From Castanea sativa (lineage: Eukaryota; Streptophyta; Magnoliopsida; Fagales; Fagaceae): a DNA stretch of 64,000 nt. A program made the position numbers and the translations under genes. Shown here piece after piece: positions 51,185 to 62,591 of the stretch (position 1 is the first letter of the stretch; each line of letters opens with the position of its first letter). The notes beneath the pieces are model-generated. The model saw nothing but the letters and a program-made list of their open reading frames with translations. It ran no database searches and was not told the origin of the DNA. The DNA is taken from NCBI RefSeq assembly GCF_040712315.1, contig NC_134014.1:35701634-35765633 (forward strand), given 5' to 3'.

Positions 51185-53903
51185 ATGCGCAGTTTTCAGT
51201 TTCGGGGGGTTGTTGTTGCAGTGGTCGGGTTGTTGTTGTTGTTGTTGTTGGGTCACATACCAAAGGAAGTCAAAGCCTCCACCTCGGCTTCGGCCTTCGT
51301 ACAGAACGCCATCTACTCCAACAAGATTGCCTTTTTCTCCAAATCCTACTGCCCGTACGTTTCTCTCTCTCTCTCTCTCTCTTTATATGAATTTACTGTT
51401 GGGGTTTGATACCCCATTTGACATTTCGAACTATGGCACAGTTTAATTATTGGTTCAAATTTGATTTGGATGTGATTTCATTTCTATGAATTTCACCTTG
51501 GAAAGGTATATATGGATTATTTTAGAAAACTTTTCAAGGAAATATAAAAAGCTCGGTTGCTTTTTTCTTTTTTCATAGAAGGTTTTTAAAAAAAATTCCT
51601 AAACCAATGCCCATGAGACATCCGTTATTTTTAATTCCAAACCAAAGCAATGATTTGAAAAACTTGGTGATTTTCTTTAACTATGCCCATGCTGTATGCT
51701 TTCAACATGTATGCCTGCGAATCAGAATGTTTGTCCAATTGCTATGTGGCTATTTATTGATGTGATTTACTTCCAACTTTTCTGATCTTAATTCGTGGGA
51801 AAGCTTTGGATTTTATATGAAGAATGAAAATTTTGGAAAAGCAGATAATGTATTACATAGTTGCATCATTTGGAGACCATCGAGAGTTTTGAAATCAATT
51901 GTGTATGTGTGTGTGTGATAATCAAGAATAAATTTTGTTGAGAAATTGAAAACCAGCCACAACAGCCAAAAGGCAGCTCAGTTGCAGTGAACAAAACACA
52001 AAACAGACAACGCCAACAGCTAAAACTATCAAAATAAGAAGGAAAGCTAGGTGCACTAAAATAAGCAACTTCTGAACAGCAGCTAGACAACTACACATTT
52101 TCAGTCCTTCTGCTTAAGAATCCTATCTGCAATACCGCTTCTGTAGCAAACTCCCTTGTTAGCACTGGAATAAGGAAAAGGAGCCAGCTTTTTCAATGAG
52201 ATATTTGACCTGCTTCCTTATGATTCCCACTATTTGCTCCTTTATTCTAATAGTCCCTAGGTGTAGAATGGCATATATATGGTAACAAATGTGATTAACA
52301 GAAGCACTAAACCCCAGCCTACAGCTGTGTGTACTCAAGCTTTTAACTTTCCAATGCTTCACAGCTCAAGTAATGAGGGATTCCTGACAGCACAAGCTTA
52401 TAATGTTCCTCCATATCCTTTGAGCAAAGAAGCACTTTAAAAAAGAGATGATCTCTATTTTCAATACCAGCTCTACAGAACACATGTAACAAGTCATTGC
52501 TAATTCCCAATTTAGTGAGCCTTTCTTTAGTGAAGTCTATCCCTCATTGCCAACTAAGTCATGAAAGCAAACCTTGGAATAGCTTTAGCAAACCGTAGAA
52601 ATCTTCCACCTACTTACAACAGGTCTTCTGGGCCTGATCTGGTCCCAAACATTTGCAACAGAAAATGAACATGGCTTGGAGGAATCCATAATTTCGTATA
52701 GCTTTATCAAATTCACAAAATTCTATTAGAGGCAACTTGCTTAGGATGAAAACAAGGTCATCTGCATAACCCCAAAACCAGGCTTTTTCAAGGATCACAC
52801 TAGCTGATTTTTCATTGACAGAACTAGCAACAATATAGACCCCTCTCTGTCCCTATTTTTGACAAAGAGGGCCCTCTGGATGCTAATTATCATAGCACAA
52901 GAGGATATTGGAACCATCTCCCTCCTGAAACTTGATATTCCTCATCATTTTATATTTGGAATTCAGAGACCGAGTCTTATCGGCTAAAGTTTTCAGTCTA
53001 AAAGATCCCAAACCGCACTTTTTCAAAGTATAACTTTTTTTAACTTCAATTTTTTCCATGTACAACTTTTTCAAACAATTCCATTTTCAAAAGGCTGAAA
53101 AATAAGTTGTACCTAAGGAGCATGAATCAGAAGAAACTGCATATAACAAATAAAACCAACCACTCCTTTTCCAGTCTCAAGAAATGCAGGAACATGACAT
53201 GTTGACTGTTGTGGATGTGTGTGTGTTTTAGGTTAGGGGAGCATTATCCCCACTTCTTTCCAACCTCCAGTGTGTAAATGGCGTGTTGCTAGCTTCAACT
53301 CTTGAATAAGATTCATTGATTCCCTCTATTGTCCATTTCTTTTACATATAGGGTGCTCGGCTGGTGCTCTTGTGTGCGGGCATGTGTGTGTGTGTGTGTG
53401 TGTGCACGAAACAAGTGATGTGGAATAAGGAATTGTGTGCTGCTTTGCCTTGTTGCTAGGTATTGCTTGCGTGCCAAGGGGATACTCAGTGAACTACATG
53501 AGCAGCCTTTTGTTGTTGAGCTTGACCTCCGAGGTATCAATTAGCAACACTTGTCTTTATCTACTTGTAGGACTATGCAAAAAGTGTTTTGGAATGTCTG
53601 TCATCATGAATTTGTGCAGATGATGGGGCTGAAATTCAGGATGTTCTTCTGGATCTGGTAGGCAGACACACTGTCCCACAAATATTTGTGAATGGGAAGC
53701 ATATTGGTGGCTCTGATGGTAAGCTCTTAGCTCAGTAATTAAAAAAAAAAAAAAAACCATTCTCCAATAGCCTTCAAATGCAAGTTATTTGTCTGGTTCT
53801 GCTTTGTTTATCTTATGTTGTTGTTCACTGTAAATATTGTAATTCAGATCTCAAAGCTGCAGTCCAGAGTGGACAATTGCAGAAACTTCTTAGCACAAGT
53901 TGA
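51185..53903 (+). CDS. GRXC3: Glutaredoxin C3-like, CPYC class, secretory pathway
   Basis: Glutathione-dependent thiol-disulfide oxidoreductase that reduces disulfides and glutathionylated thiols. Four exons: 51185-51354, 53460-53533, 53620-53718 and 53848-53903. All junctions are GT-AG and the phases close to 132 aa. Residues 1-30 are a signal peptide or anchor: basic start MRSFQFRG, then a valine/leucine run with seven leucines. [20 protein letters not shown] leads to the active site C56-P-Y-C59, whose codons are split by intron 1. [17 protein letters not shown] (about 99-115) is the glutathione-binding TVP loop and GG motif. The C-terminus [11 protein letters not shown] resembles GRXC3 more than GRXC4. 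Start: the ATG at 51185; the upstream GTG-led frame is not needed. Intron 1 (2.1 kb) carries a LINE relic. The next gene is convergent, PMT27-like. Confidence 0.94.
51361..51382. repeat. (CT)n tract beside the exon 1 donor site
   Basis: About ten CT units beginning 6 bp after the GTACGT donor of glutaredoxin exon 1. Confidence 0.85.
51930..53100 (-). pseudogene. LINE reverse transcriptase relic, antisense in glutaredoxin intron 1
   Basis: Minus strand. A YADDLVF box (about 52757-52768) resembles the RT catalytic YADD/FADD of plant L1-type LINEs. Downstream, broken across frames, come TWLAMRDRL-like, [24 protein letters not shown] and FAQRIWRNI texts (about 52580-52390), the RT zinc-binding (zf-RVT) domain. 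Many stops. The extent is approximate. Confidence 0.7.
53379..53403. repeat. (TG)n microsatellite
   Basis: About twelve TG units in glutaredoxin intron 1, 57 bp before exon 2. Confidence 0.9.
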
Positions 53904-55143
53904 TGAGGCACTGGAATTATAAAGATTCATTCCTGCCGCTTGAACTAAAGTTTATGGTGAGATTATATTTTCCGCTCTGTGAAGAGAGCAAATCACGTTG
54001 ATGTATTGACTCTGCTCAGGCTCATGGATAATGGAGCTTAAGGCAAAGACTAATGCCCCTTACTAGCATTTGTGGTTTTGGCATGTAATCACTTGTTAAT
54101 TTGAGTTACAGATTATTTTAATGTATGTTGAACTTTAGATTTGTGAAAAAATTATAAAGCCTTGTATCTTGATGTTTGACAATGGGAATTGCATCCTCTT
54201 TTTAATCTGCTGAGATTTTCTAGAGCTGTGCATAATTGAGCATGCTTAGCGACTGTCATATACCACATGCAGGACCAGATGGCCTGTAGACCAATGTCAC
54301 CAAATGTCTTGCATCATTCAACATATTTTTAGTTGGAGCCTAGGGCATTAAGCGCTGGTCTTAAATGCTAAAAATTAGATGTGCAACAAGAATATCGAAT
54401 ATAATAATTTGAAGAAAGCAATTAACATACATTCCTTGAGGCTGGAACCTAGTACATTCTTTATCATAGTACATTAAGAGTGGGGTTCTTCTAGCCGTTG
54501 GTGGTAACTAATCAGAATTTGTAACAGCCAAAGCTGCAGAGCAGTCAAACTGTCAGGATTTACTGTTTTCTTAGTCCTTTTATTTTGCCAAACTGGTTTC
54601 AGAATAATCCTCAAAGAAGTCTGCTAGGTATGTCTTATCTATCTAAGCAGCTTTCCGCTGATAATGTTCTACATCCCAGGACTAGTTTTTAAATCGTGAA
54701 TTTTTGCGGATTGCCTTTAAATTAGTATAAAGGAGATCATGTTTTCATTTTCTTAGTGAATGTGGCCTTTATAATGGGACCAAGGGAGAAAAAAAATTGC
54801 TTTCCATGCCATGATTATATCCAAGATTCTGGGTTGAAGATGTATAATATCTGCCAATTGGTCGATTACATCACTTTTCTTTCCAAGCCATGATTATATC
54901 TAAGTATTCTGGATTTAAGATTAATAATTTTTGCCAATTGGCCACTTAAATTACTTTCCATTGAATATATATCTCACAGTTTTACAAAATACAAACAATT
55001 TTGATGTAACAAATTCATCTGCCTGCTGAATACAGCAAATGATGTTACACTTCAATGATAACCACTGCGCTAAAGATGCTAGCCTTCAAAATGTCAGAGA
55101 GCACCATATAAACTAGAACCAAAAACCTATGTTCTCTCCATGA
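53904..55143. other. Intergenic space between convergent glutaredoxin and PMT27-like genes
   Basis: Holds the 3' UTRs of both genes. A diverged direct repeat of about 75 bp (GCCATGATTATATCCAAGATTCTGG at 54807 and GCCATGATTATATCTAAGTATTCTGG at 54887) is visible. No gene. Confidence 0.6.
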
Positions 55144-58100
55144 TCAGGAAGAATCTACATATGTGTCTGGCCGCCAATCGCCTTTCTGTGCACTGAGCAA
55201 CCCTTCTTGGTTCTTGGAGATGGTTACATGAACCTCCCAGTGCAGGGACTTCAGCAAGTTCTCAACCTCCCGAAAAATGCTGGACTCGTCACGGACAATC
55301 AATTTACCTCCAGGTCTGACTATTCTATCTACCTCTGCCATTACAGGAGCAAGCTTGCACCTGTGGAAGCCAAAAAATTAATACTCAACAATGTGCTATA
55401 AAGATAAAAGAGTGAAAGATCACAAAATTATATTGCAATGACCCAGCCATTTCTACCTCTTTTTCAGCCTTGAGAAAAGATGATCAGCATGCAGGAGATC
55501 GTAAGTGCGTGGGTATGTGCTGAAGGATTCACACCAATCATGGTATATGCCAAAAAGACCACGCTCATAGATAATGGGAAGTGTATCTGGAGAGTCTATG
55601 TTCACCACATTCATGACCCATACTGGAAGGTCCTTTAGAGCTGCTGCAAATCTGCACAAACAAGTGGTATAAGGCTAAATGCTGGTCTTATATGGCTGGC
55701 ATATTGAGCCTTGGTTAGGCATAATAATAAATTGACAAAGATTACCCCCCATAGACTGCTCTCATGTCCATGACATTTCTCACATTGGACCAGCTGATGC
55801 CTAAACTGGTCAAATATGACTTGCTCACCACTCGCTTCCAATGTTCATGGTCTGTGGCAAAGTCTTGAGGAGATGGTTTCCCATAAATTCCCATCTGGGA
55901 ACTGTTTAACCAGTAAGGAGGCGTCTGTACTCGACGAGGCCAAGGCTCAGGCCATTTGGTGCCTCTCTCAGCATTGTCAACGGGCACTGGGTGCATGCAT
56001 GCCTGCAGTGGCACATACCTGGATATGGTCCAACAAAAAATAATCAAACAAGCTCAACAATAGCGTTGTTAGAGATACTAAAATTTTCGCAACATAAATT
56101 TTACGAACGAACTTGTCACCAATAACAAAAAACTAATTTAAATATTCATTTATTACATTGTTTAAGTGATTCTAATTATACTCTCGACACTTCAGTTTGT
56201 AAGCTTTTTGTAGTATTTTTAGCATTTTCCTAATAACAAATAATATGGTTGATAACTCAAAATTCTATTCGTTTTAGACGTTAGGAATAGCAGAAACATA
56301 CCAGGCTGCATTTGGATCATCATCTTCTTTGCACATTGGAGGACGTTTATGTTTTCTCTGGTTATAGCAATCGTTTGTGGTAGGTTTGCGGTAGATGGCA
56401 GCTCCAATTGAATTTAGTTTATCCTTCTTTATGGTGACCAGCTCCCAACACATGGAGGCCGTCAGTGAAGACATTGCTAAAAACGTGACTACATATGTCA
56501 GCCTAACACTAAAGTCTAAAACTGCCTATAAATAAAGAAATTTTGGTATCTATAATACTATTACCCTTCCAGATTTCCACATCTTCTGGGAGCTTTTGGT
56601 ACACTGGAGTAGCAGACCAGACAAAATAACCCCCTGGTCTTAGAACGCGGTTCAATTCCAAAAGATGCAAACCATCTGCACCCAAATTTGATATTGTCAT
56701 TGCAATGCAAAAATAACGGTAAATTGTTCACTCACACTCATTGATATACACAAATGTTCAAAATTTTTATTTTATTAATATTCACGTATAATACCGAGTG
56801 TGAGAATCAATGGCCCAAAAACAAAACATGAAAACCAGTTAGAAGTAAAGTAATGAAGATAAAGAGAGAGTAGCTAGTTAGAACCATCTGCATGCCAAGG
56901 CACTCTACAACGTGCACAGTGCACAACATCAAAGACCCTGCTTGGGAATTGAAGGCGCTGAGAACCCATGACAGCGGATATTGCAGGTATTCCTCTTTCA
57001 AGGGCAAACTGAACTTGAGCCTCATGTTCATCTTTGGGTGCAAAAGACATTGCAATAACATTTCTCTCGAAAAGATAACCCCCAAAGCTTGCAACACCGC
57101 AGCCAACGTCCAAAATGACTCGAGTTTGCTTCCCCCAAGCGATGGCAGGTACTGACTGCAGTCACCAATTCAAGATCGTGGACCATGTCATTGTCAGGGA
57201 AGGAAGCACAAATATGCACAAGACAATTGCCAATTAAAACAATTCCATAGACCATTATTGGGAAGAAAAACAATCATTTTTATCCTTCTCTCCTTTTTCT
57301 TTTTAATTTTCAAACTAAAATACTAAGTCATACATTGTTCATACCTCATAGTTTTTAATTTTTCAAACTAAAATACTAAGTTATACATTGTTCATACCTC
57401 ATAAGTGGAGGGGGAAATCATTTGAAAACATTTCTTCTTATTCTTTTCTGTTAAAATATTTACATATGAGTGGTTTGGCAAGTTAATTAGTGAAATCCTA
57501 CATTGAATGTCAATGATAAAAATGAGATTTTTTTTTTTTTTTCCAGAAACAAACCAATAGACTGAATGTAATATATATATATAATCTCTTCAAAAAGTGA
57601 CATGTTAAGTATGAATTCTTTCTTGTTTAGAAGTATCCACACTGTGTGACATCATATGCAAAATGTGAACATCTAAAATAAAAAGTGTAAACACCGCGTA
57701 AAATATTACAATAAAAAAAAATTGTAAACAAATAATTAAACAACACGTTGTAAGGGCCATTTTTTTGAACTTTTTGAAAGTTGATTGTTATAAAAGGTGG
57801 TAGTTAGAAAAAACAAAGTACTTTAAAAAATTGTATTGTGGAAAGTGTTCACTTATTAGACTGTCCTCTAAAACGGGCACCTAATGAAGTGTTCACTAAA
57901 CTAAAACTATATATGATCCCATGAAATAATCCCCCATGCCCATCATTAAAAAGACAAAAAAAAGCAAAGATCATAGAGAATATCCTAGCTAGAAAAAGCA
58001 TCGACAACCAAACAAGACACTAATAATATGCATGGTCCATTTAATGAATCAATTAGGTTTGGTTAGTTACCTGTTGGAGAAAATCAATGTAGTGGAGCGC

Positions 58101-60017
58101 ACCATGTATGAACTGAGTCCCACCACCAGGGAAAGTTAAGAACTCACCGGTCACCTTAACCCAATTTTGGTGCCCCTTCACCTCCGCAAGCTTCGTGTGT
58201 GGTACATTGTGGTACCATATCTGCCAAACCGCAATAAAAAGAGTAAACTAACCAAGATCTTATAAAAACGAAGGTTATTATACACACTTTTGTTTTTAAC
58301 AGGAATCGTGATTTTAAATTGTATCTGTTTACGAATTGTTTGTTTCTGATAATTTATTTACATAAATTAAGGCATAAAAAACTAATGCTAGTTTATTTTC
58401 AAAATTTTGAAACTTAAATTATTAAAAATAAAGTTGAGATAAAAAGCAGCAATGTAGGACCCACAAAAGCACATACGGTACATAAAACAAGTAAAAAAGC
58501 TAGCTTAATCAAATGCCAAAATCACACATAAATCATGACTTTAGTTAAAAAAAACAAACAAGCGTGTAAGCCTACGTCCCTTTGACGTTTTTTTTTAGTA
58601 GGTCTTATATATTGTTTAGGGTATTTTATATAATAAAAAAAATTTAAAACTGAATTTTATAATACTATTCATACATTTAAAAATTATTTTATTATAATAT
58701 TTTAAATTTTCAACAATAAACAATATCCAATCGAACGGTTGAAATTGAATCAAACTCAAAACGAGTTACCTTATCTCTGCTTTTGGGCCACTCGATGGGT
58801 TTTTTATAACCGTCCGGAACTGGGACAAGGCAAGTGGGTCCCTCTTCAGGACAATGCCTCTCTCTGTGCTCGAAGTGTTTAGTACTTCGCAATTTTTTCA
58901 CAGCTTTCTCGTTGTCCAAACATGGTATATAATCAGGACCAGCTGTCAAGTTACATAGCTGCCACGTGGTCTCATACGTACCCTCGTTCCCGCTCGACTC
59001 GTCTTTGCGTCTCTCTTTCTCGTTGGCTGATTGAGTTGCCTGAGTCGCCCACGATTTCTTTGACTCTTTAGATTCTTTTGGAATCACCGTGTTCTCTACA
59101 GCAGGGAATGTCTCGACCGTGTTTGACTCAGTTCCCTTGTTGCTTTCAGTGTTTCCCTCCTCTTTGTTGTCTTCTTTTTGCTGAGTTTCTTGACTCCCAG
59201 CTTGGGTTTGTTGAGATTCGTCTTGGTATTCTTTCTGTGGTTGAGTCTCAGGCTTTTCTTCATTGCTCATTTCCACGTCTTTTGGTTGTTGTTGTTGTTG
59301 TTGATCTTCATTATACTGAGATTCTTGGGTGTTTTCACGGTTTTCATCTTCTTTCAGTTGCTGTTGTAAGCGTTTTTCTTGATCTAATTCATCAGGCATC
59401 TGAATATTTTCGTTTGGTTTTTGATTTTCAACATTGTTCTCTTCCGAAACTCTGTTTTGCTCGCTTTCTTCATTATTAATACTTGTTTGCTTGCTTTCCT
59501 CGGAGGTTGTTTCTTCAATTCGTTGGTTTTGAGTGAAAGAGCTTTCCTCAGTATTCTGATTCTCGCTTTCTTTATGTTTTTCCTGCTCTTCAGAAGATTC
59601 TTTTCCATGTAAATCTTCTGCAGATGATTCTTGTTTGTCAGTAATTATGGCATCACCACCATTATCCACAATGGAGTCCTTGGAAATCTCTGGCAATATA
59701 GCCACCTTCTGATCTTGCTGAGATTTACCACCATTATCGTTAGCTTCATCATCAGATTTGATGGCATCGTCAGGGAGATCGCCTGGATTGTCTTCAAAGG
59801 CAGGAAGATTGGATTTGGTGGTGGTGGTGGTGGTTTGGGGTTCCTTTCTGGTTATTGTGTTGCGAGTGGTTGTTTCTGGGGGAGTTACAGAATTAGAGCT
59901 TAGCATCCATACACCCAAAACACATAGTGCTAAAAACACCAATGTTGTTGCTGTTGATGCGTACGAATTTGTAGAGGAAGAAGTCCTCTTGCTAATACGG
60001 GACTTTCCCATTGGCAT
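55144..60017 (-). CDS. PMT27: Probable methyltransferase PMT27-like, Golgi type II membrane protein
   Basis: Putative SAM-dependent methyltransferase of the plant DUF248 (Methyltransf_29) family. Members are Golgi proteins thought to methylate pectin or other wall glycans; the substrate is unproven. Eight exons on the minus strand: 60017-58770, 58220-58071, 57155-56885, 56675-56565, 56476-56302, 56018-55746, 55651-55457 and 55360-55144. GT-AG and phases close to 879 aa. A short basic cytosolic tail (KSRISKR) is followed by a membrane anchor at about 23-39 ([17 protein letters not shown]). A Glu/Gln/Ser-rich lumenal stem runs to about residue 335, then [18 protein letters not shown] and RERHCPE. 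The SAM site [14 protein letters not shown] lies near residues 479-492, followed by [86 protein letters not shown] and [13 protein letters not shown]. The long stem and [13 protein letters not shown] fit PMT27 best among PMT24-27. Confidence 0.93.
57301..57403. repeat. Tandem duplication of about 50 bp in PMT27 intron 2
   Basis: AAACTAAAATACTAAGTCATAC and AAACTAAAATACTAAGTTATAC, each followed by ATTGTTCATACCTCATA. The two copies differ at about one position plus one T. Confidence 0.9.
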
Positions 60018-60094
60018 ACTCTCTGGTGTTAAGAGAGAATGAAAGTGGGGTGTTTTGTTTCAATTCTTGTGGAGAAAGATGAAATTGAAAATGC

Positions 60095-60129
<35 letters not shown>

Positions 60130-60257
60130 TTCAGTTATGTTTGTGGAGGAAGATGGAAGTGAAATTAGTTGACAGACAGAGAAATGTTCCAACTTGGAAT
60201 GTCTCAAGATCCACAGGAGTCGGAGAAGGGAATTTGTTTCACCACCTGTATAATTGA
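60018..60257 (-). promoter_or_regulatory. 5' leader and proximal promoter of PMT27-like gene
   Basis: Contains a (GA)n tract of about 17 units (60094-60127) about 80 bp upstream of the ATG, most likely in the 5' UTR, read as (TC)n on the gene strand. Such CT-rich leaders are common in plants. No TATA box was assigned. Confidence 0.45.
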
Positions 60258-60719
60258 TTAATTTTTAAATTTATAAAAAAAAAAAGATAAATTCGGTTAT
60301 AAAATCAACCTAGGCGACCAAGGTTGCATTTGACAGTAGGTGGGCGAAAAATGTAGCTTTTTTTAGTTTGATTTAGCCATGACTCAGTTTTCATAACTCA
60401 ATATTTATAACTCAGAATTCAAACTTATAACCTAAACCTCACTTTATCTCAAAAACTTCAAAATTTTTGTTTGGTCGCATAACTCAATCATATAACTCAC
60501 ATTTTATCACCATAACTCATATTTCAGAAATTTAGAACACCAAAATTATGTTTTCTGTTTTCATCATCCATTACTTAAATTTTTGAGTTTTGAGTGATGA
60601 AAACATCACCCAAAAACCAAGTCAAACAAGGTTTTTTCGGTGGAACTCATGCATTTTGGAAACTTAATGATAAAAACGGAGTGATATCACTCAAAATCAT
60701 GGTGATTCAAACAAGTCCT
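60258..60719. mobile_element. Possible MITE-like repeat
   Basis: Repeated words CATAACTCA, AACTCATATTT and GATTTAGCC at one end, with GGTGATTCAAACAAGTCC at the other. Low-complexity and non-coding, with ends unclear. Confidence 0.3.
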
Positions 60720-61503
60720 AAATCTTCTGTCTCACTCTCTCTATCTCGCTCTATACTCCACAAATAAAAACTTGACACATGTACATCTATTTTATTAATT
60801 GCTAATTTCTAGCCTTTTTTATTTCAGTTACCTTAACTAATTGAAAATTAAAAAAGACATAACAGCCAACACATCCCCACCACCGGCACCACCACCATCT
60901 TTCTCTGATGCCACATGCCCCACAACCACCAACAACAACCATCGCCAGCCCCATTAGCAATTGCAGATGCGGTCAATGCCGCCAGACACAACCATCCACT
61001 ATTGCCATTACTGGATATTGTTATTTGTTATCAAATTGGCGGATGCCATCATGTGAGCTATTAAAACTTTTTTTTAGAGATCTGAAGAAGATAAGGTAGC
61101 GGTAGGTGCCCATCATAGATTTGAAGAAGAAACTTGTTTCTTAGAATATGATGTCAACATTTTCTGCTCTAATGTTTTTTCCGTTGGTAGTGGATGGCAT
61201 ACAAACTATTGGTTAAGAACAGCTAAAGACTAAGGAAAGAAAGAATAAAGAAGAAACAAGAGAACAAGGGCAGAAAAATGTTGCTGGTGACTTGTTGCTA
61301 GTGATAAGTGGCATCGGAGAAAGATGTTGGTGGTGCCAGTGGTGGGGATGTGTTGGCTGTTGTGTCTTTTTTAATTTTCAATTAATCAAAGGTAATTGAA
61401 ATAACATAGGCCAAAAATTAGCAATTAATGAAATAGATGTACGTGTATCAAATTTTTATTTGTGGAGTATAGAGTGAGATAGAGAGAGTGAGACAGAAGA
61501 TTT
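60720..61503. mobile_element. Foldback/TIR element, 784 bp, about 200-bp inverted repeats
   Basis: The left end AAATCTTCTGTCTCACTCTC equals the complement of the right end GAGAGTGAGACAGAAGATTT. Pairing continues for about 200 bp (60720-60917 with 61305-61503), including ATTTTATTAATTGCTAATTT, GTTGGCTGTT and CCACCA-type words, with high identity. The 390-bp middle has no transposase. No target duplication was identified. The ORF at 60908-61099 is inside it. Confidence 0.85.
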
Positions 61504-62528
61504 GAACTCCTTTTTTTACTATTTAGTTTATTTTTGTTACTATTCAGTTTATTTTTGCAACTATTTATAGATCCTATTACACTTTTTGGTATTATTTATG
61601 GCTCTCACCGAACTATTTCAGCTAGTTTTTAGTTTTATTTATAGTACTTTCAGCAAAAAATTCTAAGTTTTAGTTAAATAAATTGTTCCTAAACGGACTC
61701 TAAATAGAAAAAAATTTGGCTCTAAACCTAAGTTTCGCGAGAACTAACACAAGTAAGGGTACAGAGTACAATAGTTTTGGAATAACTAAGGGAAGAAATG
61801 TTTGGAGTATGACAATTAATTAATTTTTTTAGGTATATTTTAAATATTTGTTGACATAATATGTTTATTTTGTATTTTAAAACTAAGTAACAACAATACA
61901 AAGTTTGAAAACGCTTCTAAAGTTAATTTAAAAGTAATAGTAAATAACAACAAAGTACAATAACACTCGTAAAATGTTGTCTGGAGCGCAAACCAAGAGT
62001 TTAAATAAATTAGACAACTAAGTTGATTAGGTACTCGTATGAGTATAGGTATTTGTCCATTTTAGCTATGTCCGTCCAACTTATTATATGATAATTGAAG
62101 AGAGTATTTATATGTAATTTTAGCTATATATATGACTTTCTTTAATTAATTATGTAACTTCTTTAAATAATATAATTTATTAATTTAAAAGTTGATTAAA
62201 ACAACTAAATATACTTACAAGTACTGGTATAAGAATCAGACTAGCAATTAAAACTTGTCTTAAAGACAAAAGACTCGATGAGCCATGTCTAAAACATAAG
62301 AGTAATGATAGTTATATATTCTTTATACTCATCATACACATACTAACACAATTTCACAAATTCGAAAAAATGCATGTACAGGATGTACAATAAGGTCCAT
62401 AAGGAGGATGGAAAAAGACTTTCCCTAAATGGTTTTGTGCCCATGTGAGACCGACGATTTTGTTTGCAAAAGAATAGGTCAATGGTCCAAAAGCAAGTGC
62501 AAGAAGATATGAAAAAGGAAAAATGAAA

Positions 62529-62591
<63 letters not shown>

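Noticed and set aside
53435..53623. 62-aa ORF overlapping glutaredoxin exons 2 and 3
   Set aside because: Wrong frame relative to the spliced glutaredoxin, which closes perfectly with CPYC and TVP motifs.
59078..59479. 133-aa + strand ORF
   Set aside because: Antisense shadow of the Glu/Gln-rich stem of the PMT27-like gene.
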